From positions 880,806,220 to 880,870,219 of the forward strand of contig NC_081409.1 in assembly GCF_030272615.1 (NCBI RefSeq): a DNA stretch of 64,000 nt, read 5' to 3'. Shown one piece after another: positions 45,803-56,250 of this stretch; position 1 is the stretch's first letter; each line of letters begins with the position of its first letter. The DNA comes from Cryptomeria japonica (Eukaryota > Streptophyta > Pinopsida > Cupressales > Cupressaceae). The notes under the pieces are model-generated. The model ran no database searches and was not told the DNA's origin. It saw nothing but the letters and a program-made list of their open reading frames with translations. A program made the translations under genes and the position numbers.

Positions 45803-47155
45803 CTAATTTGAAATAGGTGCACCTAACTCGGTAGGTAAGGTGCTTTCTTCATCTGACATAATTTCCTTCTTCTTCCAAATCATCTTGAATTTTTCTTTTA
45901 TCTCTTCAGTGTCTCTTCTTGGTTGATCTCTACAATCTCCAGCTAAATGTCCAGCTTTGTGACAATGAAAAAATGCCATACCAAGATTTCTCCATGGTCT
46001 TCGATTATTCATTCCAAACCTTATAAAATAGTTGGCACTAATATGTCCATATCTTCCACAGCATTCGCATCATATCCTTGTATTGTAATCCCATGCTACT
46101 GCTGCATATTGTCGGTAAGGATCTGTGTGAGTTCGGTAACCTCTAGTGTTTGCTCGATGTGGATACTTCATGTAGTTCCTTTTCTGAAACTAGCACTTCT
46201 TTGTACTATGTCCATATCTATTGTATTTTCTACAAAACCCTTTGAATTTTGCCTTCTGATAGTTGTTAACAGACTTTGTCCTACATTGTTTAGGTGTGTG
46301 ACCATATTTATTACAATTGTAACAATATCCATTGAACTTAGTGATATTCGGTTGCTTACCTTTTCTGATCTGGCATATGTTGGCAGTATGACCTTGATTT
46401 CCATGGTAGTAGAGAATAGGCTTCTTCCTTTTGATGTTATTCCTGTTTCCAACTTGTTGTGATGATTCTCCTCTCTTGGTAGTATGAATTCCTTTCTCGA
46501 TTGATTCTTTTCCTTTGTAACCGAGTCCTCCATCTTTGTAGGGTCTTCTTGTATTCAGTTGCTCATTCAACATCTTTGATGCTTCATAACTTTTGTCTAA
46601 TGATTCTTTGGATTTCTTCTTTGTTTCAAGTTCACCAGTCAACCTTGATACTTCAAGCTTCAATGATTGATTTTCATCATCATTCAGAATTGCTTCATGA
46701 TGTGCATAGCCTAGTTGATCTATCATATTTTGTTGAATACCAGTTAACCTTATGATTTCATCATCCTTATCAGATACTAGAGCTTCAAGTTGTTGTTTCT
46801 CTCTTTGTAGATCTCTTGCTTTATCCTCAGCTATCCTTAATGCATCTAGATTTTCAGTCATCTATGTAATAAAATGTTCATGTTCTCTTTTCATTGCTTT
46901 TCGTTGATCAGCCAATGCTTTGTTCTTTTCTTTCAACATTCCAATCATTTCTTTAATCTCTTCAGATATATTGTTCTCAGATGATGTCTCGATTTGTTCC
47001 ACTAGCTCTTGAGAACCCTGCAAGTCATCAGATAATCTTCTCCTTACTTTAAGAGATTTTTGCATTTGCCTTTGCATGTCTACAATCACTTGATTTGCAT
47101 TATCCAGCTCTTCTTGTAGATACACAATCCTCTGAGATTGTTTGTAGCCTTCCAT
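45803..47155 (-). pseudogene. Element E ORF1: coiled coil and five CCHC zinc knuckles
   Basis: ATG at 47155 lies 63 bp inside the 5' LTR boundary. The first 250 residues are heptad-like (VYLQEELDNANQVIVDMQRQ, LKLEVSRLTGELETKKKSKE). Then come five knuckles: YYHGNQGHTANIC, CYNCNKYGHTPKQC, CRKYNRYGHSTKKC, CECCGRYGHISANY and a last HCHKAGHLAGDC. The second is perfect; the others have lost one Cys, often to Tyr. Frame breaks are TAG at 46862 and 46190 and TGA at 46070; TAG at 45803 may be the true end. It resembles the C-terminal half of a Gag with no capsid-like core, so it may bind RNA and self-associate (inference). Confidence 0.82.
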
Positions 47156-47203
47156 TGATAAGATCTTTCTCTTTAGGTAGTTAAACCCTTTTCCAAGATT
47201 TAA

Positions 47204-47215
47204 GCTCTGACACCA
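47204..47215 (-). other. Element E primer binding site (initiator-tRNA-Met type)
   Basis: Minus-strand TGGTGTCAGAGC, two bases from the 5' LTR end, one mismatch from TGGTATCAGAGC. Confidence 0.88.
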
Positions 47216-47217
47216 AT

Positions 47218-48406
47218 TGTTAGGCCCAATATGGAAAGCTAATGTACTAAGAGGGGAGGGGTGAATCAGTACTCCAAAACTTTTCTTTGATAATAACCTT
47301 ACTATTATGCATAAACAAAATAGTGCAATAACATAAAATAAAGTTAAAACAAACATATAACAATCATACATGATTCACTCCATAACACATATATTTTGGT
47401 CACACAAAAACTCTTGGTTAGAGAGAAAAACTGTAGTGGGGATGGCACCCACAACTTCACTACTGCAATAATAAAGATTGCTCGGTTAGAGCTACATTTA
47501 GCTATTTCTGATAGCTTACACAGTTAGGAGTATCAAGATCAGTTAGATCTACCTTACTAAAGGATTTTACAACACTATATAAATGCTGCACCTAGTTAAA
47601 GGATTTACAATTTATAGACTTGGTTAGAGTCTTTTACCCTATTAAAGGTTTCTCTTACAACTTCACAATTTTACAATAAAATCATTACAAATATCCGCAA
47701 CTTTACATCTGAAATGCTATAGCAGATTCTATGTGCTTAGTATAAGATTACCTAGCTTGTAGCATACCTTGGTAACCCATATTGTAACTTGGTAAACCCT
47801 TTTGTTTACTCTGTTCTTCGACTGTTCACTGATAACCTTCTTAGTGACCTCTCTATGTCTCTGTAATAGTCTTCCTTCATGCATACACACATATATCTCA
47901 CATCTCTTGTTTTTTTCTTCTTTTTTTTTAACCCTAAAATCATGTTGTATAAATAGATCTCTTACAGCAGTGATCTAATTCATTGCTTTGATCTTACAAA
48001 AAGATTCTTCGAATGAATAACTAATCAAACTATTTCATTGGTTAGATTGACCTTGTAATCATACACAATGTCCTAGTGCAATTTACAATGTAAAAATGGT
48101 TAGATGTGCCTCGATCTTGTAACACATTTTCATGTGCATGTCCAAGTTCAATGTATCTGGTAAAACATTTCACTCAGTGAATATCAACTCAGTGAGTTAA
48201 CTTTACTACTCGGTAGCCATGAAACATTACTTGGTAAACAACTTGGTGAATACTGCATTCTGTTATTGCTTTCTTCTATAACCGACTAGACTGTTCATAC
48301 CGACTTCTTTGTGTGTACCGATTGCATGATTTGGTAATACTAACCAACTAGAATATATAGTATGACTTTGAATATAAAACTAATGGCAATTTGATAAGTA
48401 GTAACA
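47218..48406 (-). repeat. Element E 5' LTR
   Basis: 1,189 bp, a direct repeat of 40336-41506. On the minus strand it begins TGTTACTACTTATC and ends GGCCTAACA. The ORF1 frame stays open through the primer site into the LTR (to about 47371). Confidence 0.93.
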
Positions 48407-48804
48407 TTTTAAACCTAGGTTATATCAAAATCAAAAGTGCACTCACATTGGAATCAAACAAACTTGTAAACCATCATATGCTTATATGACTTTTAAATAT
48501 CGCCTTAAGAAAAGAAAACCTAGTTATAAGGCTACTCTGAAGAGGATACGATTCTTGTGCATCAATCGCAAAATATTGATAAAACATAGGACATTTCTAC
48601 ACTATTTTCGTAACTATTTACATGGTCATGGAACAAAATTTGAGGGGGAACTTTTGCAATGACATGCTTTTCAACAAAGAGATGCTTTATCACAATGAAC
48701 TAATAACAATGGTAAAATAAAAAATCTTATCTTTCTAAACCAATAATCACTTATTGAGTTGCATTTAGAATATCAAAAAATTAGGAAATTTTCAAATCAA
48801 TCAC
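48407..48804 (+). other. Element C leader, second part
   Basis: Resumes with TTTTAAACCTAGG, the second copy of the target duplication. AT-rich, with no ORF before the gag start. Confidence 0.65.
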
Positions 48805-50570
48805 ATGCTAGTTTGGACAAGAGTTGAACATAGGCAATTTAGAAGACGACAAAAGGAGGAGGAAAATCCAATGTTTCATCAATTTAGGTACACAGATGTT
48901 GATGAAGAAGCAGTCAATAATACCATTAGAGACCTTGAACAAGATTTTAAATGTGACAAACAAAAGGAGAAGTACATCCTAATGCTGGCAAATTCAAGAG
49001 CTAAATTGCCACAAGACTTTAACATAAAAAGTTTGAAACAAGATGCAGGAACAAGTAACAATCAAAACACTGATAACCTTAATAAAAAGGATATAAATCG
49101 AGTAAATCATGGGGGACAAAGACAAGATAGAACAAGAAGAGATCATGATGATGAAAGAAATCAAGGTGAAGCAAGAAGAGAGTGTGGTAAAAGAAGAACT
49201 TCGGAGGATGCAAGGACGACCTGTGTTGATAATCCTTTGTTAACTCTCACTCAACAAATGCAAACCTTGCGACAACAAATATAGGATATGTTGAATGAAA
49301 TGAGTTATAAGAAATATTGATTAGAGGACATCTGCCCATAACCTTTTGATAAAAATTTAAACATGATACCATTCCCACATTATTGTGAAATCCCTAAATA
49401 TGATAATATGATGGAAAATCTGATCTTAGGAAATTCTGCACCATGAGCATAGAATTTGCACACGATGAAACTTACTTGATGTGGCTATTTCCTAGAAGCT
49501 TAAGTGGGAAATCAATGGAATGGTTCTCAATACTACCATCTTGGATTAAATCTTTGGAGAACTTGTGAACAAATTTATCACACAATACTCCTACAACATA
49601 AGAAATGGGATAACCATGCTAGATTTATGTAACATCAAGCAAAAGAATGGTGAACCTTTCATGGTCTTTTTACAAAGATGGATAAGAATGTTTAATAGGT
49701 ATCCAAGAGATGTACCCAATCAAGAGAAAATGGACATATTCATTGACAACCATACCAGTGAAATGAGTTATCATCTTAAAATGCAATTTCCTCCTTCTTT
49801 TGTCTAAAATGATTGAAAATGGTCTGAAGATAGAAGACGCAATGGTAAAGAAAGGAGAGTTAAAACTCTACAATATTTCCTACAATAACAACAATCACAA
49901 CAACAATAATAACAATCACAACAACAACAATGGTAACAATAACAATGACAAACCTAAATTTTGGTTAAAGAATAAGAATGTTACCAATTGAGGAAATAAC
50001 AAAAACATTGCTACCAAACAATAACCAATCTTCAACTTATCAAGTTAACCACCAAACAATAACAATCTAGAGAATAGTAGATCTAAGTCTTTCTTCTCCA
50101 ATCCAAATAGGAAATTCATAAACATTGGGGAACCATTCGAATCAACTTTGAAGACTCTTCTTGCAAATAAATTGATTACCTTACTAGAAGAAAGAAAATA
50201 TGAACCTCAAGTCAAACCTAATTGGTGGAATGACAATCATTTTTACAATTATCATTGAAACAAATGACACCAAACTAATGATTGTCAAAGATTGAAGCAC
50301 CTTATTCAAGACTTGATTGATAATGGAACTATCACAGTGGATGGTCATAAAATAAATGAATCATATTTAGCATTCAAAACACCACTTCCAAATTATGAAA
50401 AAGATGAACAATCCAAACTAAAATATGACAAAGGAAAAGATAAAGTAAACTACACTTACACATATGATGATATGGTAAATGTCATCATTGTCAAAGACAA
50501 AACACCTTTAGAACCAATCAATGTCATTACAAGAAGCAAAGTGAAGGTTACATTTAAGGGTAACAAATGA
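48805..50570 (+). pseudogene. Element C Gag
   Basis: 48805-49284 is a Gln/Arg/Asp-rich N-terminal part ending in a TAG. 49565-49807 gives the Gag core (TMLDLCNIKQKNGEPFMVFL, QRWIRMFNRYPRDVP), homologous to elements B and D. An Asn/His-rich run follows at about 49880-49950. The zinc-binding region near 50240-50300 is damaged: NYH, a stop, then CQRLKHLIQDLIDNG. 50292-50570 is the tail (LPNYEKDEQSKLKYDKGKDK). At least three frames are used, so it is clearly dead. Confidence 0.82.
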
Positions 50571-50640
50571 ATCAACATCCACCTCAAGACAATATAATGT
50601 ACTGGAACAATTACGAAAGATACCCACTCAAATTTCACTT

Positions 50641-51111
50641 TTGGAGCTTCTAAAATTTTCACCAATGCATATGGAAATATTGGAGAAGGCTCTAATAGAA
50701 ACAACGGTCTCAAAAGGCCTGGATGCAAATCAATTCCAAAACATGGTGGGACAGCTCATAGCCCCTCATTTCTTATTCTTTTTTGAAAATGATGATGCAT
50801 CCATGCAACACCGTCACAATGCTCCCCTGCATATTGAAGTCACCATTCATACAACTCCTGTCAAACGCATACTCATAGATGGTGGAGTTGGCTTAAACAT
50901 TTGTGCATTAAGTTTAATAAAGGCTTTGGGATATTTAGATAATGCAATAGATCCAAAGAAGAAAATAACTATCAAGGCTTATGATGAGGAAGAGCATTCT
51001 TCTAAAGGGATTGTGGTGTTACCAATCAAAATAGGACCCATGGAAAGAGATACATTGTGCCAAGTTCTAGACTTGAATTTATCTTATAACATTCTTTTGG
51101 GAATACCATGA
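50641..51111 (+). pseudogene. Element C aspartic protease
   Basis: Contains APLHIEVTIHTTPVKRILID followed by GGVGLNICALSLIKALG (active site DGG), KKKITIKAYDEEEHSSKGIV and CQVLDLNLSYNILLG. The same order and DGG variant are found in B and D. A TGA at 51109 ends the open part where the Trp-Ile block of the family should follow. Confidence 0.85.
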
Positions 51112-53445
51112 ATACATGACATGCAAGTGGTTCCTTCTGCATACCACTAGTGTATTAAGTTTCCTCATAATGGACAAGAAGTCACTATAACTTCATAGAC
51201 TCTTGTCAATACTGCAATAATCTGAAACCAACACAAGATGCAAGAGTTCCACATAACAAAGAATTAGTCTATCTCACCAAAGAAATTCAAGAAAATTTTT
51301 GGGAAACTTTTGAGAAAAATCTCAAACTAAATAATGAAAGAATGGGAAAGTATTTTTTGCATAACTTGCCACTTTCACCCAAATCATACGAAAATCCTAC
51401 AAATGCTCAACCAAGAATCCCACATAAATCAATTGAAATATTTAATGGAGCATTTGTTAAAGTTGGGACACTTGTAGAAGAAATTGAAGACAAGGACATT
51501 CTTAGCTAGTTGTACAGAGATGAAAATGAAACTATAGCAATAGATACCCAGGTTAATATTCCCATAGAACAATATGGAAATAGTTACAAGATCATACAAA
51601 AGAAGGGATATGAAGGAAAAAGATCAATTGGCAAGTGACAAGAAGGTATTTTAGAACCTATTTGTCCTCATACACATTCTAAAGAAGATAAATCAGAAAT
51701 TGGATATCCTAAATTAATGAAAAAACAACATTATTATCAACATCCAAGGTGGAGAAAGAAAGAAGCCCCTAAAGAAGAACCATGACAAGAGAGGCTACAC
51801 CAAGTAGCAGAAATAATAGCTAACAAATAGAAACAAGAAGAATATGAGAAACAATAGGAAAAAATTTCTATCAAAAGAGAAGAAGAATCTTGCAAACAAG
51901 TCCAGGGAGTACAAGCAAGTGTGGAACTTGATCAAGATATTCCAGATGAAGTGAAAGAACAAATGGCCAAAATTAAAGAACTCTTCTCACCATATAACAT
52001 TCATGTCAGGTATAGTGGTGTGATTCTAGACAATGGTTCAGAAACAGATTCAAATAAATATGAATAGGGTTCAAGATCCATCATCTGATGTATCAAGTGA
52101 AGAAAAGGATGAAGAATAAGTATCTGTTACAAATGAAGACTCATCTTTTACAAAACAAAGATTAGAATTGGAAACAAGACAAGAAGAAATTAGAATTCAT
52201 AGGAAAGATATTCCAGATGAAATGAAAGAACAGATGGCCAAAATTAAAGAACTCTTCTCACCATATATTCTAAATAATGGTTCAGAAATAGATTTAAATG
52301 AATATGAATCGAGTCAAGATCCATCATCTAATGTATCAAGTGAAGAAAAGGATGATGAAAAAGTATCTGTTACAAATGAAGACTCGTCTTTTACAAAACA
52401 AAGATTAGAGTTGGAAAGAAGAAAAGAAGAAATCAGAATTCATAGGAAAGAGACCTATGGAAGACAACAAAGGAAAGAGGATGAGAAAGAACAAGAAGTG
52501 ACACCCCAAGAAACACAAACATATATTAATCAATCATCAAAAGATCAACAAAATATCAGATCTACATCAAAGGTTGAGCAAGAAATACAAAGGCATGGAA
52601 GAACCATAGAAGAACTAATAGATAATTAGGTAGGATTGACTATTAGTCTAGAAGAAGTTGAGTTTGAGAGAAGAAAAAAGATAACAAGAGAACCCTCTAT
52701 GTCATGTGCATACGTATGCCAACTTCTAGATACAAATGAATCTATTGAAATTGATCAAGAGGGAACTTGTAGTATCAAGGATGTATGTGTTGATGTAATG
52801 CATTCATTTGAGTGACAAACATCAGATATTGAGTCACTTGATAGTGAATCACAAAATACCAATCCTGACTTTATTAGAGTCGATTGGAGAGCACTTGGAA
52901 GAGATTATACTTAAGAGAGTTCTATCTATGACATTACCTACTCTATTCCAAAATATGACTATTATGTCATGAACCTTGAAACACCTAACAATGATGATGA
53001 CTATGACTTACCCTTGCTTCATCCAAAGGTAATTGATTTGGATAACCTATAAAACCCTGAATTGGATGTCTTTTCCAATGATCATGACTTAGCCATATAT
53101 CTTAATATCATTGAACCAATAACACCTAATATATCTTTCACCACTGAATCAAGTAATGCTTCTTGTAGTCAAGAGAGTGCCAAACTTTCGAGTCACAAAA
53201 TTGAAATAAAACAAGGAAAAAGACCTAGTGTTGGAAACCATTTCATGGAAACACTAGATCAATCAAGAGGAAAAATAAAGGATGTATCTGATGGTGAAAA
53301 CCTCCTTGAGGTGCCAGGAGATGGAAATTTTGACACCCTTCTTGCATATTTTCAAGAGAGATATGCAATGAACATTGGCACATCAAAGGATCTCAAGGTC
53401 CTTCATCCTACTGCATCATTATCAAATGAAAAAAAGAAATAGTAC
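51112..53445 (+). pseudogene. Element C linker with G-patch-like motif and an internal duplication
   Basis: 51570-51670 reads YKIIQKKGYEGKRSIGK, a stop, then QEGILEPI, the counterpart of the G-patch-like motif in B and D. Downstream, about 270 bp are duplicated in tandem (from 51939 and from 52209): IPDEMKEQMAKIKELFSPY and the acidic tail that follows occur twice. The first copy carries an extra segment and stops. The rest is Glu/Lys/Ser-rich with several stops, and joins RT after a TAG at 53440. Confidence 0.7.
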
Positions 53446-54013
53446 ATGGAATTTTTCCAACAAAGACTGATAAATTTTGCTTGGTCCTATGCAAACATGT
53501 CAGGACTTGATCTAGATCTTATCATGCATCATCTAAGTCTAGATCTAAAAGCAAAACCAACTAAACAAAAGCTAAGGAAGATGCATCTACACATCGCTCT
53601 CCTTGTAAAAGCAGAGTTAAAGAAACTATTGGATGTGGGTGTCATAAGACTTCTTTCCTATCCAAAATGGGTTTTAAGCATTATGGTAGTGTCAAACCCA
53701 GATAAAAGAATAAGAGTCTGCATTGATTTTAGAGATTTGAACAAATCTTGTCCAAATGATGATTTCCCATTGCCCAACATAGATATAATTATAGACTTAT
53801 TAGCAGGACATGGAATGTTTTCATTAAGGGATGGATTCTCGGGCTACAATCAAATAAGAATTGCTCTTGAAGATCAAGAAAAGACAACATTCACTTGTCC
53901 AATGGGGTACTTACTACTGGAACGTCATTCCATTTGGGCTTAAAACTATAGGAGCAACTTATCAGAGAGCCATGACAACAATTTTCCATGACATGATGCA
54001 TACAATAATGGAA
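53446..54013 (+). pseudogene. Element C reverse transcriptase, 3' truncated
   Basis: Reads FAWSYANMSGLDLDLIMHHL, RIRVCIDFRDLNKSCPNDDF, PLPNIDIIIDLLAGHGMFSL and GFSGYNQIRIALEDQEKTTF. After a frameshift near 53920 it reads IPFGLKTIGATYQRAMTTIF and HDMMHTIME. The YVDD catalytic box that should follow directly is absent because the sequence changes at 54013 to unrelated, GC-richer DNA. This is a sharp recombination or deletion junction. Confidence 0.9.
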
Positions 54014-54545
54014 CAGGCACCAGTACAGGGGGAGCCACAGGAAGAGGCACAGGGGGCTGAGGAGGAGGAGGATGAGCTACTTGAGTTGAGGGAGATCTGC
54101 CAGGGATAGGCTGATGAGATTCAAGACTTGGAGAGGGAGACAACTAGGCTTAAGAGGTGACTGAGGGAGATAGAGCATGAGTGGGATCAGGCTATCCAAT
54201 GCTATACTGAGGCTGAGACAGTGCTAAGGGTTGGGAGGCAGGTGACAAAGGATATAGGGGTTGGATATGCCTATGTTCTATGGGTAGGGGAGGAGATAGG
54301 TTACTGGCGAGACCTATATTACAGGGTAGTGCCACTAGAGTAGGAGGCGAGGAGCTTTCACAAACCATCGTGGACAATGATGGCTACGGGAGGGAGCCAG
54401 AGGAGACAAGCATCCAGCGGTGGGGTTATGGGTCCTCCACCACCACCAGATAGAGGGGACATGAGGGATGATCCTAGGGCAGGTCCTTCTAGGGCTCAAA
54501 CTCCGTCGAGGCTAAGTGGCTTCGAGGGAGGGAGTTCATCATAGC
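54014..54545 (+). pseudogene. GC-richer coiled-coil ORF fragment of unknown origin
   Basis: In the RT-fused frame it reads APVQGEPQEEAQGAEEEEDE, ADEIQDLERETTRLKR, then VLRVGRQVTKDIGVGYAYVL and a Pro-rich end with GVMGPPPPPDRGD and SRLSGFEGGSSS. Two TAG stops and one TGA break it; the TAG near 54107 and the one near 54341 fit former Gln codons. GC content is visibly higher than on either side. It looks like the C-terminal part of a helical, Pro-tailed protein, perhaps another element's ORF. I do not recognise the family. Confidence 0.55.
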
Positions 54546-56040
54546 CATAGAGGGCTCCCTATGTATCGGTGTTTTGTACCATTTTGTATTATGATGTAGA
54601 CACCTTCGGGTGATTTTGTCACCATATGATTTTGACATCATTGTATCATGACATTTTATATATATATATATATGAGATGATTTATCTTTGTGGCAGCTAT
54701 ATGCATGCGTACCTATGTGATGAGATGTTTCATGATGTATGTTTCTATGTGATGCTTATGATAGGGATGCAAATATGTATATGAGGAAATGCAATATTTT
54801 TGTTCTTTTATGTTTTATATGTTATGTCAATGCAAATGTGAATGTATGAAATGCAAATGAATATGATAATACAAATGATTGTTTATATGATGAAAATATA
54901 AAATGTGCTAACATGAGTTGTGTGCAGGATGTGATGCAATTGTGATATCTATATGTATGTATGAAATGCTAATATGTGGTAATGTAGGTGCAACTACATG
55001 AAATGCAAATGTTTTTGGCATGTCATTATACTAAGTCATGTGATAGCGGGCTACACAGACTCAAGAAATACGATGGAAGTCAATCAAGAAAGGGGGATGG
55101 AAGATAGAAGATATGGAAGTGAAAGAACTTCTTGTGCATTATCATCATTAAGCTTTATTATGGCAAGTAGATTATGACAATCAAGGCATATGTTCGACCT
55201 AGAAAGTCATTGTACCTATTTGCATGGAGATAAGATAGTTGCAAACAAGGAATGCCCTAGTTCATACTAGACTCTCAGTGTCCTCATATCCTTGGACAAG
55301 TCATAGCATTACTAAGAGACAATCCACAGATAGCAAAAAGAAAAATAGGTGATGATACCCCATCCTCACCTTTCTAGTCAAAGACATCCTAGAGATAAAA
55401 TCTCTAGTCAGAGACATCCTGGAAAAGCTAAAAGACATGTCACCAAAAAGATAAAATCAAAAGAAAACCAAGACTCGACACCAACATTTACTGTAGTCCT
55501 CAAGTTTAGTGTCTCTTGTCACTTGTATAAGTCTTATTTGATTGTGGTCACAATGTTTACTTTCACAAAAAGGATAGATAGCACTGAACCATATGTTGTC
55601 TGAGTCTGTTGAAAGATTTGATTTGTTGAAGCCCATTGTTGCTGCTATGTCTCATCTGAAACTAACTGAATTCATGAAACTGATACTTTATTGCGAAGAA
55701 GACAGAAATTTATTGTGGATTGGCAATGCAAATGTTTCTTTATTGCAGATTGTGCACGAATAGACTGAAGAAAACTGGAAGAAACTATACTCCTCAGAAC
55801 GTGCAATGCTCTTAGTTCCACACCCATCACTAGACATATGATTTGCCTTAGCCATAGATAGGAGCTGATTTATTATGGATGAAAAGAGGGGGAAAGGTAG
55901 GTTTATTATGGATGGCTAACCAATCTTGGGTAGATCAATAACAAGTCATGATGGGAATGTGTATGTTTATTATGGATGAATAGGTCGTGAGTGTGTGCAC
56001 AGTGAAAGGATGAAATGGAATCCTGAAGGAGGGAGGAGCA
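54546..56040. other. Low-complexity and unassigned sequence between elements C and D
   Basis: 54655-54675 is a short TA repeat. 54760-55015 is rich in ATGCAAATG, ATGAAATGC and similar words. 55340-55430 has two copies of CTAGTCARAGACATCCT. The stretch may include the degraded 3' end of D, but no LTR, polypurine tract or gene is visible. Confidence 0.45.
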
Positions 56041-56250
56041 ATGTCTTTACACATGGTGCTGGTGACCCGGTTTTCACCATGGTACTTGCCAAGGGCACCA
56101 CTGAAGTGGTTTTCACCATTGGATGAAATGTTTTTCTTTATTTTTTATTTTTTTTTGTTATCACAAGGCGCCTGTTTGCCAGGTTTTCACCAAGTAACAA
56201 TTTTTTTATTTTATGATTTTTTTTTTGTATTTTGAATTAGGATACTCCGA
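56041..56250 (-). other. Element D 3' non-coding block
   Basis: CCGGTTTTCACCATGGTACTTGCC-like and GGCGCCTGTTTGCCAGG phrases match element B at about 20890-21030. No coding function is seen. Confidence 0.55.

Larger units (their letters stand above)
40336..48406 (-). mobile_element. Element E: complete pol-less LTR element with ORF1 and ORF2
   Basis: 8,071 bp with direct LTRs 40336-41506 and 47218-48406 and a perfect target duplication TTTTA (40331-40335 and 48407-48411). On the minus strand: 5' LTR, primer site TGGTGTCAGAGC, ORF1 (coiled coil and five knuckles), spacer of about 500 bp, ORF2 (1,122 codons), five polypurine-like tracts, 3' LTR. All replication signals are in place but no protease, integrase, RT or RNase H is encoded. 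Each ORF is uninterrupted by frameshifts and broken only by premature stops. It inserted into the leader of element C. Confidence 0.93.
36517..54013 (+). mobile_element. Element C: Ty3/gypsy Tat-lineage element, 3' truncated, hosting two insertions
   Basis: The plus strand carries a 5' LTR (36517-38437, enlarged by a solo LTR), a primer site at 38445, a long leader, gag, protease, a linker with G-patch-like motif and RT. The coding sequence stops abruptly at 54013 inside RT; the second RNase H, integrase and 3' LTR are missing. Assignment to Tat rests on homology with B and D. Element E (40336-48406) lies in the leader. Removing both insertions leaves about 8.6 kb of element C. Confidence 0.85.

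Noticed and set aside
54595-54610. TGTAGACACC resembling a Tat LTR start on the plus strand
   Set aside because: No polypurine tract precedes it and no matching LTR end or primer site follows.
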